From the NCBI GenBank assembly GCA_019420085.1, contig JAHZHV010000111.1:1-12551 (forward strand): a DNA stretch of 12,551 nucleotides, in the 5' to 3' direction. Below the pieces are notes generated by a model. The model ran no database searches, was not told where the DNA came from, and worked only from the letters and a program-made list of their open reading frames with translations. The first letter of the stretch is position 1. The number at the start of each line of letters is the position of its first letter. Source of the DNA: Christensenella sp. (GTDB lineage: Bacteria > Bacillota > Clostridia > Christensenellales > Maliibacteriaceae). Below, piece by piece: positions 1-5,735 of the stretch. Position numbers and translations under genes: made by a program.

Positions 1-751
1 CCAGCTTCGTCAGGATAAACGACAGCGCCGCGCCCAGCGCGCCGATCGTCAGCATGCCGACCAAAATGATATCCGTGCGTCCCGTCATGCGGCCAATGAC
101 GATCATGTAGCCAAGACCCTTGGTCGAAGCCAGCATCTCCGCCGCAATCAGCGATACCCATGCCGTTCCAAGCGACAGGCGAAGACCGGTAAAGATATTG
201 GGCAATGCCGTAGGAATGGCAATTTTGAAAAGCTGCGTTGCATTGGACGCGCCAAAGGTCTGACCAACCCACAGGTGAACCTGCGAAGTTTGTTTAATCC
301 CGGCATAACTGTTGACAACACACGGTACAAACGACGCCACAAAGATAACGGCGGCCTTTGCCGTAATGCCGATGCCAAACAGCAGTACCATAATCGGAAT
401 CCATGCAACGGGTGCAATCGAACGCAATACGTCAAACAAAGGACGCGCCACCAGTTCCACCGGCCGGAACCAGGCCATAAAAATACCAAGCGGCACACCG
501 ATCAGCGCACCAAGTCCGAAACCCGCCAGCGCAACCTGCAGCGACGACAGGATGTTGTCAATCAGCGTCGAATCATCCGGCACACGGCTTGTAAACTTGG
601 CAATGAGCGAAGTAAAAACCTTCACCGGCGACGGCAATGCCACCGAAGAAAACACATGCAGTCCGTCCGTAATCAGCTCCCAGATCAGGAAAAACAACAC
701 GACCGACAGGATGGACAGGAGCGTGTATCGATTCTTTTTTACAAAACGCAT
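1..751 (-). CDS. ABC transporter permease, SsuC/TauC-like (partial, runs off left edge)
   Basis: This is the inner-membrane channel subunit of a nitrate/sulfonate/taurine-type ABC importer (BPD_transp_1 fold). About 250 residues are visible from the ATG at 751; the C-terminus lies outside the window. The N-terminus (MRFVKKNRYTLLSILSV) leads into a first membrane helix at about residues 10-27, and several more hydrophobic segments follow. The EAA-like loop that contacts the ATPase reads FGASNATQLFKIAIPTALP, with the expected Gly and Pro positions. A GAGGTG ribosome site lies 5 bases before the ATG. It is the second gene after the binding-protein gene, 71 bases downstream of that gene's stop. 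The ATPase is expected further left, out of view. The family transports sulfonates, taurine, nitrate, pyrimidine thiamine precursors and others; the substrate cannot be told from this sequence. Confidence 0.9.
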   Translation of the reverse strand, partial: MRFVKKNRYTLLSILSVVLFFLIWELITDGLHVFSSVALPSPVKVFTSLIAKFTSRVPDDSTLIDNILSSLQVALAGFGLGALIGVPLGIFMAWFRPVELVARPLFDVLRSIAPVAWIPIMVLLFGIGITAKAAVIFVASFVPCVVNSYAGIKQTSQVHLWVGQTFGASNATQLFKIAIPTALPNIFTGLRLSLGTAWVSLIAAEMLASTKGLGYMIVIGRMTGRTDIILVGMLTIGALGAALSFILTKL

Positions 752-777
752 CTTCTCACCTCTTTTTTCAAAGCAAG

Positions 778-800
778 CGCCATGCCGCAGGGGCATGGCG
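778..800 (-). terminator. Intercistronic hairpin between binding-protein and permease genes
   Basis: Perfect 9-bp arms (CGCCATGCC at 778-786, GGCATGGCG at 792-800) enclose a 5-base loop. On the minus strand the next bases are CTTGCTTTG, a poor U-tract. It is therefore more likely a partial terminator or a 3'-end stabiliser that keeps binding-protein mRNA above permease mRNA, as known for other ABC operons (for example malE-malF). The hairpin is seen; the role is inferred. Confidence 0.6.
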
Positions 801-822
801 TCTGCTGTCCGTTTTCCTGCGC

Positions 823-1869
823 TCAGTATCCGAACGCTTCGTTAATGATATCCTTGGTCAGCGTCTCCTCATTAAAGATCTCAAGCTGCGATTCCTCCAG
901 CTTCTCTACACTGACATAGAATTCCGCAAGTTCAATAACCGCTGCGCCGTGATCATGGTCTTTCAATTCATCCAGCGTCACGAAAGGACGGGACTCCACT
1001 TCCAAAAGCGCATTTTCGATATTGGACTCCATGCCGTTGTCCGTCTGCCACTGCAGTTCCAATTCCGCCGTACGCTCGGGATCCTGTGCCAGTTCGTCGC
1101 AGACTTCATAGAAGACCTTGCAGAACTTGACCATCAATTCGCGCATTTCGGGATCCGCATAGGAATTGCCGTTTGCCACAAGCAGGTCGTACAGATCCAC
1201 GTCCAGATCAACCAGACTTGCCACGTTAACGTATCCCTCATCCTCCATCGTGAACGACAGCGGCGGGGAGCATGCGGTCATATCCGCCTGACCTGCGACA
1301 AACGCCTGATAACCCGAAGCATTATCCATGTTTACGATTTCCACATCGCCCGGCTGAAGGCCGATGACGTCAAGCCATTTGAGTACGTTGAGGTGATTCA
1401 GCGAACCGGTCGGCAGCACAACCTGCATGCCGAAAACAGATTCCGGATCACCATAGACGTCCGGAAAATCAGGATTTACACCCTGCACCTGCGCCACGGG
1501 GCTGTCGGCTTTGACAAAGGCGCCCGTACCGCCGGAACAAAGCTCGATATCGCCGATGACCACCGCGCCGTTATTGGCAACCATGTATACGCCCGAAGCG
1601 CCCGTCGTGGCAAGATCCCACTCATCGGCCACAAGCGACTCTGTTATCAGCGTACCGACGGTAAACGTGGAAGCCTCGATCTTAAAACCATTGGCCTCGT
1701 CCAATCCGTTGTCCATCATGTAAACCACAGGCAGACTGCAAAGATAGGGCTGAATCGCCACGCGGATGACGGGCAATTCACCGGTTTGCTGTTCCTTCGC
1801 ACAGCCGCTGCATACGCCAAGCACCAGCAACACGGCCAGCAGAAGGCTGATAAGTTTCGTCCGTTTCAC
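823..1869 (-). CDS. ABC transporter substrate-binding lipoprotein, SsuA/TauA/NMT1-like
   Basis: This 348-residue extracytoplasmic binding protein captures the ligand for the adjacent permease. The N-terminus is a lipoprotein signal peptide (MKRTK, a hydrophobic stretch, then CSGC with the lipidated Cys at about residue 23). The mature part starts with the family-typical pattern VIRVAIQPYL and continues with an NMT1/SsuA-like two-lobe fold (WDLATTGASG, GMQVVLPTGSLNHLNVLKWL, FVAGQADMTACSPPLSF). The start is GTG at 1869, preceded by GGAAGG at a spacing of 8 bases; a nearby ATG is out of frame. It is first in the operon, with the permease next. Possible ligands are sulfonates, nitrate, thiamine precursors or an amine; nothing visible decides between them. 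The family call is firm, the ligand unknown. Confidence 0.88.
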   Translation of the reverse strand: MKRTKLISLLLAVLLVLGVCSGCAKEQQTGELPVIRVAIQPYLCSLPVVYMMDNGLDEANGFKIEASTFTVGTLITESLVADEWDLATTGASGVYMVANNGAVVIGDIELCSGGTGAFVKADSPVAQVQGVNPDFPDVYGDPESVFGMQVVLPTGSLNHLNVLKWLDVIGLQPGDVEIVNMDNASGYQAFVAGQADMTACSPPLSFTMEDEGYVNVASLVDLDVDLYDLLVANGNSYADPEMRELMVKFCKVFYEVCDELAQDPERTAELELQWQTDNGMESNIENALLEVESRPFVTLDELKDHDHGAAVIELAEFYVSVEKLEESQLEIFNEETLTKDIINEAFGY

Positions 1870-2020
1870 AACACATACCTTCCTTTTTCCTCATTTTTTG
1901 CCGCGCGCTGCAGGCGGATGCAAACCGGCGCATCCTGCACACAAACTCCCTTTTTGTGTCCGTTCATGCCGATTGCGCATCGTTTTGCACGCAGCGCAGC
2001 AACACATTACCTGCACTATA
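1870..2020 (-). promoter_or_regulatory. Leader and possible promoter of the SsuA-like operon, with two hairpins
   Basis: The gap between the kinase terminator and the binding-protein gene contains a TATAGT-like -10 element (minus strand, 2020-2015) without a convincing -35 box. Downstream in the predicted leader are two stem-loops: ACACAAA/TTTGTGT at 1939-1959, and an imperfect GGATGC/GCATCC stem with outer GCAG/CTGC pairs at 1910-1938. I looked for the conserved bases of TPP, cobalamin and guanidine-I riboswitches and did not see them. The structure is visible; a regulatory role is only inferred. Confidence 0.4.
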
Positions 2021-2105
2021 GCACGCGTATCTGAATCCACCATAAATGCAGTCTGAACGTTTATTCATTTTTGCCCAAAGCGCTTTATTTCGTGTTTTTT
2101 TCGCA

Positions 2106-2154
2106 CAAAAAAGCGCAATACCGCCTTCGATTTTTTCTCGAAAGCGGCATTGCG
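2106..2154 (-). terminator. Intrinsic terminator of the histidine kinase gene
   Basis: The arms at 2114-2130 and 2138-2154 form a 17-bp stem around a 7-base loop. The two mismatches seen on the plus strand become G-U pairs in minus-strand RNA, so the stem is continuous there. It is followed on the minus strand by six U residues (2112-2107). A T-run at 2161-2167 on the other side could make it work in both directions. It lies 20 bases beyond the kinase stop and separates the kinase from the ABC operon. Confidence 0.85.
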
Positions 2155-2174
2155 TCCGTCGTTTTTTTAATGCT

Positions 2175-3929
2175 TCATTCTTCCTGTGTCTGCGACCTGT
2201 CTGCCGGCAGCGTCACGGTAAAGGCGCTGCCCTGCCCCGGCGCGCTTTCCACACGAATCGTACCGCCGCAGGAATCCACGGCCTGCGCGACAATCGCAAG
2301 ACCGAGTCCCGTTCCCTTGCCCGACCCCTGCGTCGTAAAAAACGGCTCAAAGATATGCGGCAGCGCGTCCTGCGCGATGCCTGGCCCCGTGTCGCGCACG
2401 CAGAATATCACAGCATCCAGCGTCTTTTGCGTCGTCAAAGAGACTGTCGCCTCTATTCCCTGCGCGGCCTCAAAGGCATTCATGACAAGGTTGGTTAAAA
2501 TCTGCGTCAGCTGCACCTCGCTGCAGACAAGGCAGAGGGACGGACAATGCAAATCCAATACAACCGTTACATTCTTCGGTGCAGAAGGCTTTGTCATTGT
2601 CACCACACGCATCACCACCGCATCCGGTGACAGCCGCGCTGCACCGTTTTGCGGATTCGGCCGTGATAAAAAGCACAGCCGCGCCACAATATCCCTGGCC
2701 TTCTTGGACGCATCGTAAATTGCCACCAGATTGTCCGTCAGTTCTGCATCCTCCGGCGGCACGCGCGACAAAGACATAATGCTGTAGCTCATAATGGGCG
2801 TAAGCAGATTATTAAACTCATGCGCAACGCCTGCCGTCAGCATGCCGATCGTCTCCAGTCGCTGATGATGTGCCAGCTCCTGATTTTTGGCAAGAAGTTT
2901 ATCCGCTGCCGCGTTCTTCTCCTTCAAAAGAGCCAATTCCTCGCGGTTGCGTCTGTCCGTCTGCCGAAACGCCAAAAATGCCGTCACCCACAAAAAAACA
3001 CCGACAATGACAAAGCAGGAAAACATTGTATTGCGCGTGGAAATAGCCTGCACCTGATCGAGCACTTTACTCATATTCAGCGACGCGCCAATCAAAAACG
3101 TGCCGTTGACAAGCGCGTCCGTCGGCACAATCAGCATACGGCACTGATACGCCTCGTCCGCATCACGTCCCTCGTAGCGGTATGTACGCGCGATTGTCTG
3201 CTGCATCTGCTGTGCCTCCAGCGCCAGTGCAAGGCCGTCGGCATCGCAAAAGGCAAAGGCATTATCGCGGAAATAGCGGATGTTGATATTGCTGCCGCGA
3301 TAATGCACGCAAATGCGCAAACCGTGGTTGTGAATGATAATATGCCCGTCGGCATCAATTAACGTCAGGTGCATGTTGGCATCCAGTTTCCCGGAAAGAT
3401 GTGCAAAAAACGTATCGACATCTGTTAAAACGGCGTATTGAATATCCGCATTTTCGCTGTCGGTGACATGCATGAAATACACCTTGCCGTCCTGGCTGGT
3501 ACACGTTTGAAACGTCCCGCCATAATCGCCAAGAAACATGTAATCCGTATATCCGCTTGTGGAAAACAAAATCTTGCCGTTCTGCATGGCAAGGATGTCC
3601 GCCGTCGTCACGTTTTTGGCCACGTCGCTTTGCGCAAGCGCCTGCAGCAGAGCCGCCGTATCCCCGCTGTCGCGCCACAATTGTTCCGCCTCTGCAAATT
3701 CCCTGCGCGTAATGACATAGGGCAAGTCGTGCTTCATCGTCTTCATCAGGTTGTCGATGTTGTAATCCACCGCCGTCACGAGGCTTTCCAGCTGTCCGTC
3801 GTACGTCTGCCAGATCAGCGCCGGGTAGTTCTGCGAAACGGTGGTCAAAAAAAGCACCCCGACAGCAATCAGCGCACCGCCCAGTGCAATTAAAATCGTC
3901 ATAACCACCCCGGAGATTCTTCGTTTCAT
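2175..3929 (-). CDS. Membrane sensor histidine kinase with extracytoplasmic sensor domain
   Basis: The 584-residue two-component sensor autophosphorylates on His and passes the phosphate to a response regulator. Residues about 8-30 form the first membrane helix and about 300-322 the second. The ~265 residues between resemble a Cache/PAS-like sensor fold (for example HLTLIDADGHIIIHN). A basic, coiled-coil-like linker leads to the HisKA region with H370 in AHEFNNLL. The ATPase domain has the N-box (N484 in NLVMNAFEAAQG), G1 (DTGPGIA, D513), the F-box (FEPFFTT) and G2 (GKGTGLGLA). All catalytic motifs are intact. The HEFNN phosphoacceptor box is of the NtrB/PhoR-with-PAS type. The gene is divergent from the response regulator at 4019, which is the likely partner. 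The ATG is preceded by AAGGGGGTG, 10 bases away. The signal is unknown; the ABC operon downstream is a plausible target. Confidence 0.93.
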   Translation of the reverse strand: MKRRISGVVMTILIALGGALIAVGVLFLTTVSQNYPALIWQTYDGQLESLVTAVDYNIDNLMKTMKHDLPYVITRREFAEAEQLWRDSGDTAALLQALAQSDVAKNVTTADILAMQNGKILFSTSGYTDYMFLGDYGGTFQTCTSQDGKVYFMHVTDSENADIQYAVLTDVDTFFAHLSGKLDANMHLTLIDADGHIIIHNHGLRICVHYRGSNINIRYFRDNAFAFCDADGLALALEAQQMQQTIARTYRYEGRDADEAYQCRMLIVPTDALVNGTFLIGASLNMSKVLDQVQAISTRNTMFSCFVIVGVFLWVTAFLAFRQTDRRNREELALLKEKNAAADKLLAKNQELAHHQRLETIGMLTAGVAHEFNNLLTPIMSYSIMSLSRVPPEDAELTDNLVAIYDASKKARDIVARLCFLSRPNPQNGAARLSPDAVVMRVVTMTKPSAPKNVTVVLDLHCPSLCLVCSEVQLTQILTNLVMNAFEAAQGIEATVSLTTQKTLDAVIFCVRDTGPGIAQDALPHIFEPFFTTQGSGKGTGLGLAIVAQAVDSCGGTIRVESAPGQGSAFTVTLPADRSQTQEE

Positions 3930-3936
3930 TGCAAAA

Positions 3937-3952
3937 CCGCACCCCCTTGCGG
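3937..3952 (-). promoter_or_regulatory. Kinase ribosome site inside a small hairpin loop
   Basis: CCGCA (3937-3941) and TGCGG (3948-3952) pair around a six-base loop that, on the minus strand, holds the G-rich core of the kinase Shine-Dalgarno sequence (AGGGGG). The stem is short (5 bp), so this may only present the site in a loop. The TTG/GCGG part is also used by the plus-strand -35 box. Confidence 0.35.
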
Positions 3953-3975
3953 CATATTACGCCGTTGTATATACT
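3947..3975 (+). promoter_or_regulatory. Sigma-A-type promoter of the response regulator gene
   Basis: TTGCGG (3947-3952) and TATACT (3970-3975) are separated by exactly 17 bases. The -10 matches the consensus at 5 of 6 positions, the -35 at 3 of 6. Transcription would start near 3982, giving a leader of about 37 bases that contains the AAAGGAG ribosome site at 4003-4009. The kinase promoter on the other strand must lie in the same 89-bp gap; only a TAATAT-like -10 was seen for it. Confidence 0.5.
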
Positions 3976-4018
3976 AAACCTATTGTACTTTCCATGATCT
4001 GTAAAGGAGATGTTCTGC

Positions 4019-4702
4019 ATGACAAGCCGTGTTTTGATCGTCGACGATGATCAGGCCGTTTTGACCGTGCTGTACAAAATCATTACCGCAAACGGCCTTA
4101 ATGCCGACACTGTGTCCTGCGGACAGGAAGCGCTGGATGCGGCCCGCGCCGGCGGATACGATTTGATTTTACTTGACATCAACATGCAGGGCATTGACGG
4201 CTTTGAGGTCATCCGCACGCTGCGCGCACAGAAGATCGACACGCCGATCATCGTCGTCAGCGGGCGGCGCGACGATTACGACACGCTGTACGGCCTCGAT
4301 ATCGGCGCGGACGACTATGTGACAAAGCCGTTTAATCCCGTCACGCTCGCCGCCAAGGTCAAGGCGCTCATCCGCCGCAGCCGCGCCGCACAGTCCCAGG
4401 AAAGCCATGTGATTCAGGCCGGACCTTTTTCCTATAACAGCAGCACGCTGCGCTTTTACAAAAACGATGTGGAAATCCCGCTGACCGGCCGCGAAAACGC
4501 CATGATGAAGCTGTTTTTAGATAACGTCAATCAGGTCTTTTCCAACGACATGCTCTATGAAATGATCTGGGGCGAGGCGATTGTGGATGAAAATGCGATC
4601 ATGGTCTACATCCGCCGCCTGCGCCGCAAAATTGAAGATGATCCGGCAAATCCCAAATACATCCAAAATATCCGCGGGCTTGGGTATCGGTTTGTCGTCT
4701 GA
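4019..4702 (+). CDS. OmpR/PhoB-family DNA-binding response regulator
   Basis: The 227-residue cytoplasmic regulator has an N-terminal receiver domain (about 1-118) and a C-terminal winged-helix DNA-binding domain (about 135-227). In the receiver, the acidic pocket is D9-D10-D11, the phospho-acceptor is D53 in LILLDINM, the switch Ser is S81 in VVSGR, and the conserved Lys is K103 in TKPF. The effector ends with the family-typical IRRLRRKIEDD and IRGLGYRF. An in-frame ATG at 4010 touches the AAAGGAG site, so the ATG at 4019, nine bases downstream, is chosen. It is divergent from the histidine kinase, its likely partner. Targets are unknown; the flanking ABC operon, the kinase and the downstream genes are candidates. 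Confidence 0.94.
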   Translation: MTSRVLIVDDDQAVLTVLYKIITANGLNADTVSCGQEALDAARAGGYDLILLDINMQGIDGFEVIRTLRAQKIDTPIIVVSGRRDDYDTLYGLDIGADDYVTKPFNPVTLAAKVKALIRRSRAAQSQESHVIQAGPFSYNSSTLRFYKNDVEIPLTGRENAMMKLFLDNVNQVFSNDMLYEMIWGEAIVDENAIMVYIRRLRRKIEDDPANPKYIQNIRGLGYRFVV

Positions 4703-4732
4703 CGCGCTTTGCGCGGCCTTCCCGGCGCAAAA

Positions 4733-4775
4733 AGCGCGCGTGTCCCGCGCTGTGACGATACTTTTTTCTTTTTTT
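4733..4775 (+). terminator. Weak terminator candidate after the response regulator
   Basis: AGCGCG (4733-4738) and CGCGCT (4746-4751) form a short GC-rich stem with a 7-base loop, and T-rich tracts follow at 4762-4767 and 4769-4775. The ten bases between stem and first T-run make this imperfect. Another small stem, CGCGC/GCGCG, lies directly after the stop codon at 4703-4715. Confidence 0.35.
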
Positions 4776-4817
4776 CGAAAAAAAGCTTGCACATCACGCA
4801 GCGTAATCTGCTACCAT
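4768..4817 (+). promoter_or_regulatory. MerR-type promoter with 19-bp spacer and A/T palindrome upstream
   Basis: TTGCAC (4787-4792) and TACCAT (4812-4817) are separated by 19 bases, longer than the usual 17. This over-long spacer is the known signature of promoters that MerR-family activators untwist. The spacer contains a short dyad, GCAG-N6-CTGC, at 4798-4811. Directly upstream, 4768-4785 is a perfect 18-bp palindrome (C, seven T, CG, seven A, G) that could act as an UP-element or bend. The next gene encodes a MerR protein, so autoregulation is the simplest reading. Confidence 0.55.
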
Positions 4818-4848
4818 ACCCCCATCATTCTGGGAGGTATTTATATCC

Positions 4849-5592
4849 ATGGCGCTTTACACAACGGGCGAACTTGCCAGGGCATGCGGCGTATCCGTAC
4901 GCACGCTGCAGTTTTACGACGCAAAGGGCCTGTTAAAGCCGGCGCAGACCGCTGCGGGCGGGCGCAGGCTTTATGATGCGGCGCAGCTTAAAACGCTGCA
5001 GCTGATCTGCATGTACAAATCGCTTGGCTTTTCGCTGCGCGATATCCAGCAGCTTCTGCAAAGCGAACATCCGCAAAAACAGGCGCTTGCGCTGCTTATG
5101 CAGCAGGGCGCCGCGCTGGACGGGCAGCTTGCCCGGCTGCAGGCACAGCGAAAGCAAATCACGCTTCTTACCGATGCAATGCAAAATTGCGGCCGTCTTC
5201 CCTGCGTCCGTACGGAAGATTGGCAGCATCTTTATCAAAGCGCGCGTCTGCTGCGCGGCGTACATGTGCGCATGCTGATGATCGGCATCGCAATGGATCT
5301 TGTGCAGCCTGCCGCGCTCTTCATTTGGATCATACAGGGAAAATGGTTTTTCTTTGCAGCATGCATACCGTGTGTCATCGCGCTGGGTCTTTGGATGACG
5401 CACCTTTATCACCGGCATACCGACTTTCTGTGTCCATGCTGCCATGCACGATTCCATCCGCCGCTTCGTGCGCTGCTGCGCTGGCAGCATCGCGGACGCG
5501 CACGAATGCTGACCTGTCCTGTCTGCGGTCAGCGCAGTTACTGTATTGAAATTGCCGCAGCACAACAGCATAAAACACCAAGCACAAAATAA
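4849..5592 (+). CDS. MerR-family regulator with two membrane helices and C-terminal zinc-ribbon-like region
   Basis: The 247-residue protein starts with a MerR DNA-binding domain (about residues 1-72: YTTGELARACGVSVRTLQFY, then YKSLGFSLRDIQQLL) and a coiled-coil dimerisation helix (about 75-110). Instead of a typical ligand-binding domain it has two hydrophobic segments (about 142-163 and 167-188) and then a Cys cluster, C195-x2-C198 and C223-x2-C226 with C232 nearby, resembling a zinc ribbon (LCPCCHARF, LTCPVCGQ). It may therefore be anchored in the membrane, with both the DNA-binding and the Cys-rich parts in the cytosol. The inducer is unknown; metal, thiol or envelope signals are possibilities. 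A GGGAGG site lies 11 bases before the ATG. It is transcribed alone, between the MerR-type promoter and a terminator. Similar MerR/zinc-ribbon proteins exist in clostridia, to my recollection without known function. Confidence 0.85.
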   Translation: MALYTTGELARACGVSVRTLQFYDAKGLLKPAQTAAGGRRLYDAAQLKTLQLICMYKSLGFSLRDIQQLLQSEHPQKQALALLMQQGAALDGQLARLQAQRKQITLLTDAMQNCGRLPCVRTEDWQHLYQSARLLRGVHVRMLMIGIAMDLVQPAALFIWIIQGKWFFFAACIPCVIALGLWMTHLYHRHTDFLCPCCHARFHPPLRALLRWQHRGRARMLTCPVCGQRSYCIEIAAAQQHKTPSTK

Positions 5593-5599
5593 AGCAAGC

Positions 5600-5638
5600 G
5601 CCGCATGTCCCGCAGTGTACATGCGGCAATCGTTTTTT
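5600..5638 (+). terminator. Intrinsic terminator after merR-like gene
   Basis: GCCGCATGT (5600-5608) pairs perfectly with ACATGCGGC (5619-5627) around a 10-base loop. Six T residues follow at 5633-5638 after a five-base gap. It lies 8 bases after the stop and isolates the regulator gene from the reductase gene downstream. Confidence 0.85.
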
Positions 5639-5659
5639 CTTACCCGTCCGCCAAATTCC

Positions 5660-5711
5660 TTTACTTCATGTGCGTCCGCCCATATAATAAGAACGTACTT
5701 TTGTACGATTC
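5660..5711 (+). promoter_or_regulatory. Sigma-A-type promoter with dyad at the start point (reductase gene)
   Basis: TTTACT (5660-5665), a 17-base spacer and a perfect TATAAT (5683-5688) make this the best promoter in the window. Transcription would start at about 5695. Right there lies the dyad CGTAC-TTTT-GTACG (5694-5707), extendable to GAA/TTC outside with one bulged base (5691-5711). Its position over the start point fits a repressor operator; a 5' RNA hairpin is the alternative. The ribosome site GGGAGG is at 5718-5723. Confidence 0.7.
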
Positions 5712-5735
5712 ATCATCGGGAGGTTCGCATCATCC

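Noticed and set aside
949..2034. Plus-strand open frame (361 codons) opposite the SsuA-like lipoprotein
   Set aside because: His/Arg-rich antisense composition with no domain; the minus-strand frame has a lipobox and a family fold.
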